Source of the DNA: Echinococcus granulosus
Taxonomy: Eukaryota > Platyhelminthes > Cestoda > Cyclophyllidea > Taeniidae
NCBI RefSeq assembly: GCF_000524195.1
Contig: NW_020170427.1
Location: forward strand, 266,627 to 330,626
Length of the DNA stretch: 64,000 nucleotides
Reading direction: 5' to 3'
The notes under the pieces are model-generated. The model did no database searches and was not told where the DNA came from. It saw only the letters and a program-made list of their open reading frames with translations. The position numbers were made by a program, and so were the translations under genes. Below, piece after piece: positions 53,863 through 64,000 of this stretch; the first letter of the stretch is position 1; the number at the start of each line of letters is the position of its first letter.

Positions 53863-54396
53863 GTGTGGTTCCAGAACCGTCGAACGAAATGGCGTAAGCG
53901 GAGCGCAGCCGATATGGCAAGTGTGAAATCGACGGCAGGCAATCAAGCACCTACATTTGCTTCAAGTAACAGTATCAAACTATCCATAACCAGTGAGCAC
54001 TCATCCCCGCTGTCTGATTCGCATCATAACCACTCCCCCAAGGGGGATGCTCACAGAGTATCAGGAGATGTATTTGAAGAGGGGAAAGATTCAATTCAAC
54101 AGGCTTTGCCACCGCCTCCGCCATCATTGCCTTTACCACCACCCCCGCCACCACCACCGATAGCTTCCCTCCCTACCGCTATTCCTCCACATCTGTTCGG
54201 CGCCTTCTTAGCAGCTACAAGCTCTCTTCAGAATCTCCCATTTCCCTTCGGAATGCTGGCCCCATCCATTGGAGTACCTCCTCGGGAGGAGCCTGAGGAC
54301 GTCTTGAGATCACGCATTTGTGGAGGCGCTTCTACCGCCGAACGGCCCTTGAATCCCCTCCTCTTTCAACCATCAGGAGGGACAGAAAAACCTTGA
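53863..54396 (+). CDS. Nkx6: NK6-class homeobox protein, exon 3 (homeodomain helix 3 and C-terminus)
   Basis: Exon 3 encodes residues 361-537 and a TGA stop. It opens VWFQNRRTKWRKRSAADMAS: homeodomain positions W48, F49, Q50, N51 and R53 are all present, so DNA contact residues are intact. After the homeodomain comes a Ser/His-rich stretch (SEHSSPLSDSHHNHSP), then an acidic patch (DVFEEGKDS), a run of prolines (LPPPPPSLPLPPPPPPPP), and a hydrophobic LFGAFLAATSSLQNLPFPFG segment. The C-terminus ends SGGTEKP. The acceptor is TTTTCCAG|GTGTGG. The open frame extends upstream to 53713 by chance; the coding part starts at 53863. AATAAA lies 167 bases after the stop. Confidence 0.97.
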   Translation: MWFQNRRTKWRKRSAADMASVKSTAGNQAPTFASSNSIKLSITSEHSSPLSDSHHNHSPKGDAHRVSGDVFEEGKDSIQQALPPPPPSLPLPPPPPPPPIASLPTAIPPHLFGAFLAATSSLQNLPFPFGMLAPSIGVPPREEPEDVLRSRICGGASTAERPLNPLLFQPSGGTEKP

Positions 54397-54562
54397 ATAC
54401 CACAAAACTAGCCATCGGAGAGCATTTAGAGAAAAGGAGCGGCGGCCAAAGGCATGTTCGAGTCGATCCACAGGCTTTCATATAATCCCTTGACAATATG
54501 ATGCACTCCTCACACTTACCTCTAAGCTATTGTAAATTAATGTTCCATCCCATCTCACTAGC

Positions 54563-54568
54563 AATAAA
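54563..54568 (+). terminator. Nkx6 polyadenylation signal
   Basis: AATAAA, 167 bases downstream of the stop codon. It is the first canonical hexamer after the gene, and T-rich sequence follows about 25 bases later. Confidence 0.75.
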
Positions 54569-55734
54569 CTTCCCGATATTTAGCCCGAAGTGGTTTTTTT
54601 TCTTTTTATTAAGCAATGTGTGTGTGAATTGGTGAAATTGTAAAGCTGTCAGTTAGGTTAAAATGCAAACCACATTGGCAAGGGATTGGTAGGATAAGTA
54701 GGTAGGGAAGAGGAAACACTTATGAAGTTTTACCAAAGCAATACTAATACCAGTTTTCGTTGTTTTGTGTTTCGGGTGGGGGAGAGGTTTAAGTAAAAGC
54801 TCTCGTGGCTTTAAGCTTCAGTTGTTTCCACCGTAACGCCTAGCATGTCGGTGAAGGACTCTAATTAACAGCGTAACTTCTAAGGTAGGGAATTTGTAGG
54901 ACCTGTGTACTGAGTGATACAAGGTGGCAGCAGTGAAGGGGTGGATCACATGCCTAATCGTAACGGTTGAATCGTCCCTAGTAGCATTAAATATGATGCA
55001 TCGGAACCCTACCACAAGAAGGGAATCAGTGTATCGGGAGCGTAGGGAGAATATCCAAGTAGAATTAAGAATCTGTAGGTGGAGATCCACACATTAAACT
55101 TCATCCAACAAAAAAATTAAATTCGTTTGATATATCACATACCTTGTCGAAGAGACAGGGTCTCCGGTCTAACATCCAAATTACGTACTCCGGAATGATT
55201 CCAGCATTTTGGATTTTGATTGGTCCTCATTTTATGGATCTCGATGTTCAGTAGGTTAAGCTACTCACTACGGCTTAATAATTCCTGAAAAGGGTATTTT
55301 TATGAATTTCCTTAAAAAAAAAGTCTGACTTCATCTTATTTCATAATAAATTCACTATTTATCAGTAGAGAGCAGTAGACACGGATAGCTCAAACCATTC
55401 TTATCAAGATTTTGAAGTACTCAAAGTGCTCAGAGCGTAGACTAGGGCACCTTAAAGGAGTTCAAACTATGATAGGAAGTGGGATAAACTTCTAGCATGA
55501 ATATTAGCATTGTTAGAGAAAAAATAAGCAACACAGCCCGATTTACCCGATTTGACACCAAATATCCGTGACTGAAATGCTTCATCCAAATGCTGCTTAC
55601 AAAACTAGGAATGCATATTTGATTATTATGCCAAAAATACCTCTCAGTTGCCTTTTTTTTCTAAATAAAGGCACAGTAATTGTGATACAACTTGGTGCAA
55701 TCAGTAATTATGCCTTATATATGTGAAAACTTGG

Positions 55735-55754
55735 GCGTCACATATATGCGACGC
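55735..55754 (+). repeat. GCGTCACATATATGCGACGC, copy 4
   Basis: A 20-base near-palindrome with GCGTC/GACGC arms. It differs from the copy at 56552 at two positions. Confidence 0.75.
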
Positions 55755-56551
55755 TAAAGGTGAATAGCTTAACTAAATAATTTACCAAGATTTGCCAAAT
55801 CTTAAAGTAATTTAAACCATCTTTAGGATCCGATTCTTTTATTGTAGTGACGGGAGAATTTGTAATGAGGCCTTCCTGAAACTCACGCATTACTTTTATG
55901 GAGGAATTGGTTTTGAAACTTGCTCTGACAAGCACAGTTCATACTCCTCTTATGATGTATAGTGCTTTTGAGCAGTAAATTTACTTCCACAGAGAGGTAC
56001 TGGATTAGAGCCACACAAGTCTGTCCATACACCAGCCGGCTGAGTTGGCTGCATGCTCATGAATGCTCAACTTATACCCAAAAACACAAAACCACAGTGC
56101 TGATAAAGGCCATGCCCCTATGAAAAAAGGTCGCCAAAGTATGTGTGCAAGACAGGTATTATTATCATTATAAGGGGCCAAAACATCATTTTGTATGCAA
56201 ACACGCATACACAGGCACAAAATGAAGGCGAGGTTTCTCTCGCTCTTATGGAACCGTTTATTAGGACCAATTACCCAGCAAGGATAATGAGACGATGTTA
56301 GGGGACATTATGCATAATTGTGGGAGTCTCGAGACGACGTTTGTGGTCTGTGTGAAGGACCACATTGCTCTGGCACTTTTCTACACCAGATCTGGCCTTA
56401 GGTCACTCCTGAAACCCACACAAAAGCACGCCATCAGTAAAGTGAGCCATTAATCTACCAAGATAAAGGTGTTTACCGTCTTATAGACACGAGTTCGATG
56501 GATTTTTTGGCCTTCTATCCATCAAACTCAGAATTTAATTTTTAGTCACGG

Positions 56552-56571
56552 GCGTCACATATAAGCGACGC
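56552..56571 (+). repeat. GCGTCACATATAAGCGACGC, copy 5
   Basis: A second 20-base member, 0.8 kb from copy 4 and matching it at 18 of 20 positions. Confidence 0.75.
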
Positions 56572-57589
56572 ACAAACTTTCATCTGAACTAGCATTTAAA
56601 GCATTTACTCGAAAATTCCTTAATCAGACGTGACACTTACTGTTTAACTAAACCAAAAATTAAGCGAAAATTGGTATTTGTAGTTTGGAAGATAAACCAT
56701 AGCGATTAGAATTTTAAGGTGGTCCATCCCGCTACCTTGTAAACTTAGACATTGGGCCATAACTGCTGTTTTATTTTGACAAGTTTGGTCTTTTACCTTT
56801 AAAATAGGATGGAATGTTAGTTAACAAGATACAGCCCACTTAATAATGCAACTTTCAGGAAATAAGGGCGGTGAAGGTAAGGGAAGTGATGCCGGCAACG
56901 CATTCAGACGACCAGTTTCACTTGCGTATACTTTCACAGCCGTAGTGAAAAGCAAGCTAGAGAGAGGGGAAACTTTGAAGGTATTTGCACGCAGAATGTG
57001 TAGCATCAAAGTCATGCTGATAACTTAGAAATGCATTCGTGAAAGTAACGGTTGTTTACGGCGAGGATACCGAGAACTCAAACTGAGTGGCTTAAAAATC
57101 TTTCTGTTTTTCGTAAGCGGAGCGTCTTTTTGGCTCATACCAAGTAATTTAAAAAGGTTGGGCAAAATCCATAAGTCGAACAATCTTAAAACTCCATGGC
57201 AGTGGTTAGAAGACATGGTGATGATCACCGTGTGAATCTATGCGAATCTATGGGAAAAATTTGAGTGGTTCTTTGCACCAATAGTGTAGGATGTGGGCAC
57301 AATTTTAGTCCTTTGAAAAAACTACGATGATATATTTGAGGCCTGTTGGTAAACCGATCGCCTACATCCTCGCAACGACTTTCTATCATCCATTATGCGG
57401 ACTTAGCCGTGCTCATCTCCATAAAATCGGGAATTCTTCATTGACCAACATTTCCCAGACGTCATTTCTGGAGGGACATTTAATGCGATTCGCTGCCTTC
57501 TAATCATGCTTAAGCTCTATTTTTCCAAATGTTGTGTAATCAAGAGGAGTTATAATTGATGCAACTATCTTCGACATGTTTAATGCCAA

Positions 57590-57607
57590 CGTCACGTATT
57601 TGTGACG
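57590..57607 (+). repeat. CGTCACGTATTTGTGACG, copy 6
   Basis: Perfect CGTCAC/GTGACG arms around GTATTT-type centre sequence. Confidence 0.75.
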
Positions 57608-60596
57608 GCGTAGCTTTGTATCAAAACCCAGGCTCATTGACACGTGATGTGCTCCTTAGCATTTTGTAATGCCTGGTCAGTTTGATCAAATCGGTTTGTT
57701 AAGTTGAGAACATAAATGTAGGTGTAGACTCTTTCGGTTTACGAATAACCACACACTACTGGCTTCGGGCTGCGGTTAAATTGGTTGAGAGATACTGATC
57801 ACTAGCAGGTATTTTAATCACCCCTAAGATCCAGTTATTCCTCTTACGTACTTTTAATAGCCTTACCTAGTTGCCTCTTTAGAATAAATCGCTATTTTAT
57901 CGGGCTTCCAGACAAGTCCTATTTCCAGACACTTGTCATTATTCGCTTCAGAGCCTAATATCTCAATTTAATGATAAAAGTTGAATGGAATGGGACCTGA
58001 ATGGTTAGAATAAGATTCATCTTATAAAAATGTAATTCACAGGTTCCATTCTTCCCATTCTTGATACTTTATGTCACCTTCAGGATGATGCGTAGATTTT
58101 GCCCAAAAAAACAGATCAGTGGAGCGATGAGGCAACTCCATCGAGTACATTCCTTATCATCCATTCAGAACTTGGAAACACAATACATCACCAGCTATCA
58201 ATTCCTAGAAAGCTTGCCCTACCAACCTTACAAGCATAACAAACGACAATTTCCCAAAATTGCCGCCTCAATAAGTAACTTCAGGCAGCATAAACGTAAT
58301 ACCAACTCTATCAGCAGGCGGCAATGATGAGGAGGGTGATAACGTTTACTTTGCCTTGAATCAGTCGAAATTCCTCATTTTAGGCAATTAATCAGGTAAA
58401 AACAATTCGGCGGAATTAGTTTGCAATTGCATACATGAAACATTATTTTCGTAGGAAAACACGCACTTTGCTTCCATGCTCCACCCTCTTCCATTCTTGT
58501 CGTTGCCGACAGTTGGTGCCGACACATCATAATTGTCTAGCCAAATAAAATTATTTTATAAGCTTATAAAGCAAGCCGGCAGAGAAGAGAAGGGGTTCAA
58601 AAAGGGCAGAGGGAGGGAAGATGAGGCTGTTAGAAGGAGGAGGTGGAGGTGGTGGAAAACACGAATAAAACTGAAAAGACTTTCATTCTAGCCGATATGA
58701 TTAATTGCCCTCGGCTGGAATTTAAGCTATTTGGGCTTCGTTTGCCTTCCTACATCTCGATCAATGTAGATGAAAGGACCTAGTAGTTAGACTTTTGCTC
58801 TCATCGCCTGCAAAATGCCTTTTCAAAGGTACATCACGTCTAGGCGGTTTACTCAATTCAAGTTGAAGCAGGATTTTATTTACCCTAGCCCTTATCCACC
58901 GGAATCTCAACAAAGGTAAACCAAAATAGATGTCGCCTTCTATTCTTTAATTCTGTTATTCTATAACACCTTCCCCATTATCAGTTAAAATAGCTAATAA
59001 CGTATGTTATGTTTTATGATTAGTAAAGAAGTGGCGCTCCAAGATGTGACACACGGGCAGAATATGCATTGTCGACGCACAATAGAGCTGGAAGGGGGCA
59101 ACTTGAATGACCCAGAGGCCAGGCGTAGTCCCCAAGTGACCCGCTGCCAAAAATCGAGAGCTAAATGAACAGCTAACGTATTACGAACTGACATCTGGGA
59201 CCAAATGTCAAGTTTTATTGATCCCATTGCCAAATTATTGGACTAGAAGCGCATCCCTCTCTGGAAAGCTACCAAATTCAATGTTGGGTAAGAGTCGAGG
59301 GGAACGAAATCATACCACGCATTTTAGCTTACCAATTAAAGGTGGAAATGAGACGTTTCTAGGAAATTTGGAGGTTATGAAACATGACACCACCTCTGTT
59401 GGGGAAATGAGTCTGCCGAAGTCAATCTTACCAAAATATGTACTTTAACAGGACTCTTTCGTTCACAAGGAGGGAATTTCACAGTGATTGTCCCACCCAA
59501 CGTGATGATAGAGTTTATCTATTTAAACTATAGGACCTAAGGTGTGAAAAGCTGAAGTGAATGAAGGCTTTAGGGGAGTGATAGATGGGTCATTTACTGC
59601 CTAAAGTGCCTGTTGACAGGATTCGATTCCATTAAGGCGATTTTCCCATGACATCTGATAAACACGTTCTCCTGTCACTTGAAGTGAGGATGAGCATTTT
59701 TACTGAATGTTTTGATTCATAAAATTGTCCCCTTGATCATCTAGTAGGCAAAAACCAACACTCACTAGTCACGACGAGAGATTACCCCAGCTTTGAGGCG
59801 CGGATGTGCATAGGCTTTCTTTTGACAACACCTGACAACCTTAACGTCAAAATGCGGGTTTTTTTGGCTAAATTAACTAGCACTTTGGAATCACTGAAAA
59901 TTGAGGAATCACGATAATACTCGGAATAGTTAAGCTGAACTAACCAATTGCCTCAAATTACCCATCTTGGTATCTCAATGCTAGCCGCATGTGATCCTTA
60001 AGTATTTCTGGTTCTCCATTAATTCCCTAGAATATCTATTACCATTATTAAACGTAAACGAGGGAATTAATGACCTAATGTAAATTAAAACTCACATTCT
60101 TCCATCCCGAAGGTTCTCCTTTTCATTGGAATGCCATCTTATGCTAAGCCCGGACTGCCAAGCTACCTCTACCTCGCATTTTTTGTAAGTAAGTAGTCGT
60201 ACAGGCAGTTATGAGGTTTCACTAAAGCCAACGCACCGCCTTTTTTGCACCCACTTAAATGATTAAATAACCATGCTCCACCCTAGAAAGGTCTAGCCCA
60301 TTAATTGAAAAGTAGCATCCAGTAAAACTCTGATATTTGACGTTTGAACTTTTGTAAAACAGCCTTTAATTTTTACCGTGTCAAATTTTAACAATTTTTT
60401 CGCCATTACCTGTAGGTCACGGCGTTTGTGAATTTGGATGCCTTGCATTCGGCACAGGTGCAGCACAGGTATCATTCTTTGGGGTCCTTAATGATCAAAG
60501 TCGGACCAAATTTACACGTGGAGGTATAGTAGCCATAAAGCGGCGGTGTTCGGTAAATGAGGCATCACACACAGTCACACGATCTTGAATGCTGCG

Positions 60597-60615
60597 TTCT
60601 CTCTCTCTCTCTCTA
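60597..60615. repeat. (CT)n microsatellite
   Basis: About nine CT units, seen directly. Confidence 0.9.
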
Positions 60616-62020
60616 CGACTCATAAATAGCGAGTTGCGCTTGATTTTCTCATGTACTTCTCCGAAAATGCCTCGCACCGCTTCATTCACTCGTTAAGTGG
60701 AGATCCGCGGGTGCGTTGAATGTGGATGAGCATCATTGAGGAATATGTTTCAACAACTGTAAGGGCAATTTTTTGACGCAATGTTGGCGTTTGGAATTCG
60801 ATGTGCATCAGAAATTATGTCTGAATGGTAACATCACCAATTCGATTACAACAAAAAAGGGTATTTTACTCGGGTAAATAGTTAGTGCACATTTCTTGTT
60901 TTTGTATAATTTTTTAAAATTCAGATTTAAACATTCAAAAATATTATTGACTACTCTTTTACCTAGAACACCTTCAATCTGTTGTAGTAGTTAAGTAGTA
61001 CCATGACAATAAAATTACTTAAAAGTGTATCAATTAGTAACCTGCAATTCTTCAACCTTTCGGCATTACAAATAATGTGAAAGGTAATGAATCAGGAGGG
61101 AACCTTAAGGTCAAACTAAGCCATTTGAAAATCGCGAGCTAATGTTACATTAGCTTACAGGGCTAGCCGTCAATTCATGACCTACAACGACCAGATCGGA
61201 ATACCGAAAAATTTTGAACTCTTTTTACTCAACAGCATTTAAACTGACATTTATTTACTATTTGGCTCCTAATAACAAAGTGTTTGCTCCGGTGCCATTT
61301 CAAATATCGAATTAGTTTCAAATAATGCGGGTTTAAAAAAGGTCTCAGAAAAAAGGCGCTTCTTAAGCTAAACGCAATTTCAATTATTATTTAATCATTA
61401 GCCCTTTCTCCTTTCTTTTACTTTTACAATACAATTAATAGGGGTTCCCAAATCCTCGAAGGTCAGTTTCCTTACTGTTCTGATCATAATTACCGGTAAT
61501 AGCTCATGTGGATCGCGTGGTTTCAAAAATGTGTCAGATCAGTCCAATTTTCTTCACTTTGGTGGTTTGATGCAGCTCAATTCATAATGAAAGTCTCCTC
61601 CCACAATACAAATTTCTTTTACAGGTATCTCTATATTTTGTATCGTGATTTCGCCTTAGTTGGAGAAGAGATAATAGTAAAAAAGGGTATATAACTGCTG
61701 ATGTCAAGGCAAATACTACATTTATTCCAAGTGCGAGTTTTTGAATTCTCCCTCAGATTGCCGTAATGACCACTTCAAAATAATCGTTCAGAAGTAGGAA
61801 AAGTAAATATGCAACGAATTGCCATGATTTTACACCCAAAACTTTGAAAAGGGATGTTAAACTTGCACGAAATCAAAGTACATGTTTCAGTATAACAAGA
61901 GCAATTATCTACCATAGTGCAATAGGCTCCTATTAGCGGTAAGGTATCAAGCCCCTGTGAGTGTGTCCCTAGCATACTCTTCTGTAGTAAATCCCAACAA
62001 ATTCCTATTTTTTCAACAGC

Positions 62021-62193
62021 TGAATATCTCAAAGCTGGATAACAAAGGTGGGCTGCAGTCTATGAGTGTAGGAATTTTAATTTCACGAGAGTCTACTCCG
62101 AGTGCTTCGGATCCACACCCATTGATATTCCAATCACCGAATGCTTCAGCTACAGGCATCCAAATGCTCAAGGCGAGAGTTGGCATTGACTAA
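62021..62193 (+). CDS. Possible terminal exon, weak
   Basis: A good acceptor, TTTTTTCAACAG, ends at 62020. The frame after it reads LNISKLDNKGGLQSMSVGIL, then a Ser/Pro-rich stretch, and stops after ARVGID. No partner exon, domain or poly(A) signal was identified, so this may be chance. I list it because the acceptor is strong and the 57-codon frame is open. Confidence 0.15.
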
Positions 62194-62969
62194 CGCTTAA
62201 TCACCCAATATGGACTTAATTGGGGCTTTGGGTGGAACAGCCTCACTGTATTTCCACCGACGGATGAACAGAAGGCCATGCTAGGTGTATGGATGGACAG
62301 GTGATTTCCTATCTAACTAGACTTTTTTGGCTGCTACAATTGGAAGTTGGCATAAGTCTTACACGACAAATAATTAATGTTCATGAGAAAAAAGTCCAAC
62401 ATTGACGAAGTGATATGGCTTAGCATGACGTGACATGCAGTGGTAGAGCTTGGCAAATTCACATCGAATGCTACCTTTACGTGTATATATGTACACACTC
62501 ACCCACACTCACACATTCATGGCTTTGGTATTTAAAACAATGGATTTTAAGCAACACCGCATTACACTGCGACCTGACAAACGTGTGAAATAAACTGCGT
62601 GGAAAATCTCTGGAACCCCGGCAGTGATGATGGTTGTGTAAACACAATTCTGCTAGGTTTGAAAACCATATTGTCAGTTTTATTAGTCACAGCACTGGCA
62701 CGCATCATTAAGGTAGTGGTGCCTCTTTTTTTATTGGCTCATGTCTTGTGAGCCTCCCCTGGATTCAAATCTCTCCTTTCAACTAAGCTCTGCTTGATGG
62801 ATTGGCGGGCGTCAGAAGTATATTGCAGTGTCTACTCTCTTGTTGTTACTTATGTCATACTTATGTTGGGCACAATTGCTTTCCCACCGAAACGTACCGA
62901 GCTTTCTTATTGTGGCATTAACGTACTATGCTATTTGAATGACGCCCATATTTTCCCGTTCAAGTCCAT

Positions 62970-62989
62970 GCGTCATGCATATGTGACGT
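62970..62989 (+). repeat. GCGTCATGCATATGTGACGT, copy 7
   Basis: CGTCA and TGACG arms with a CATATG centre; the most diverged clear member. Confidence 0.65.
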
Positions 62990-63651
62990 ATCTAGTACAA
63001 GTAAAATTATTCAGGTTTAATAAAAGAGCGATTTTATTTTCGGTTATTTACCTATAAGTCATAATTATGCATCAAATACATTGATATTTGGGGCAAAATG
63101 GTATTCTCTACAACAGTGACAGATTAAAAAGTGTTAGGCGGTGATAATACGAGCCTCTCAGAAGTATGCAAGTAGAAATATGAGGTGAATTTATGAAGAC
63201 CTTAATGCTCTATGCACTAGGTTAATCCAACTCACATACCCAAATTAGAACGCCAAATCACAACTTCTGATTAGACGTCTCTAATACTTGTATCATGTGG
63301 AATTGCACATGGGGACCCCTAATCTCCTACTACTAAATAGCACTCCATTCTAAGTATTTAACCTAATCCACTAGATTAAAATAGATTGAAGTATTCGTTT
63401 GAAATATTGCTTGGTAACTGCGGAAATAGGTGTACCATGAGGGTGGCCAGCCAATTTGATTGAAGGTATCCGGACACCTGAGAATGGTGGTGCACCTGTC
63501 AGCCCACTTTATCACCGCGAGTAGCTGTCATGTTAAAACCAAAATGGAGAGAGAGCGTTTTTCAGCCTAAAGTGACTATTTGACCATGCGTGGACTGTTT
63601 ATTGCGGAGAAGGCCTCCACAATTGCATGATGACCCTAATAGCACATAACC

Positions 63652-63667
63652 CACACACACACACACT
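63652..63667. repeat. (AC)n microsatellite
   Basis: Eight AC units, seen directly. Confidence 0.9.
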
Positions 63668-64000
63668 TAAAATGTCAATCTAAACAATGGTCCACAGTGG
63701 TCGTATACAGGCAGGCGTAAACTGAAACCCCAATAAATCGCTTTCTTGTAACTCGTTCACCAACCTGATTACACGGAGGTCTGAGTGATTTGGCGGAAAC
63801 GGGTGCTTCTCGTTCGCGCTCTTCTGTTACTGGGCCACGGCACATACAAGGCACAGAGGCTTCAACAGATGGATCGGATAAAAGCTTTGTTAACACCAAA
63901 TAATTCATGTAAATAAAGCAACATCCTAATGCTCAGATGCTACGTTTGTTGGTTTTTGTACAAGTAGAAAAACCACTGCCACTCTGTTGCGGCGAGTACC

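Larger units (their letters stand above)
54569..64000. other. Gene-poor region downstream of Nkx6
   Basis: No TRIM copy and no well-supported gene in 9.4 kb. It contains four members of the GTCAC...GTGAC near-palindrome (55735, 56552, 57590, 62970), a (CT)n run, an (AC)n run, and a perfect 19-base palindrome at 61137-61155 (AGCTAATGT T ACATTAGCT). One possible terminal exon at 62021-62193 is listed separately. Confidence 0.45.

Noticed and set aside
59625..59650. GGATTCGATTCC resembling a tRNA T-loop
   Set aside because: No matching acceptor stem, D-loop or anticodon arm could be drawn around it.

Overview
The window looks like nuclear DNA of a flatworm, most likely a tapeworm (cestode). Genes have introns with GT/AG borders, coding density is very low, and the main repeat is a short non-coding LTR element of the TRIM type, a class described as abundant in taeniid tapeworms. 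The species cannot be fixed by reading alone. There is no bacterial-style gene organisation, and I saw no CRISPR array, rRNA or convincing tRNA.

Layout. (1) 21-3145, + strand: the last two coding exons of a TBC1D8/TBC1D9-family Rab GTPase-activating protein, separated by a 2.4-kb intron; the rest of the gene lies left of the window. (2) 3.6-31.2 kb: a gene-poor stretch holding 13 of the 14 recognisable copies of one roughly 1.0-1.1-kb TRIM family, in both orientations, from near-complete copies with two LTRs to solo LTR scraps. One small candidate gene sits among them on the minus strand (18939-19202): an 87-residue secreted, four-cysteine, basic-tailed protein of unknown function. (3) 31.2-46.8 kb: mostly unannotated sequence with one solo LTR at 42.1 kb, a roughly 230-bp inverted repeat pair (40.8/43.8 kb), and half of another such pair (28.6/32.9 kb). 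(4) 46838-54396, + strand: a complete three-exon NK6-class homeobox gene (Nkx6), 537 residues, with an eh1/TN-like repressor motif, a split homeodomain and a proline-rich C-terminus, followed by AATAAA at 54563. (5) 54.6-64 kb: no gene that I can support.

The genes do not form an operon. Nkx6 is a DNA-binding developmental regulator (in animals generally, of neurons and endoderm), while the TBC protein acts on Rab GTPases in membrane traffic; their adjacency carries no obvious functional link. The most notable non-genic signals are the TRIM cluster with a readable tRNA-Leu-like primer-binding site, polypurine tract and TGTA...TACA LTR ends; a 59-bp perfectly identical patch shared by two inverted TRIM copies flanking the small secreted-protein gene; a recurrent near-palindrome (GTCACATATGTGAC type) found at least seven times, mostly in the 44-63-kb region around Nkx6; and the abrupt lack of TRIM insertions around Nkx6.
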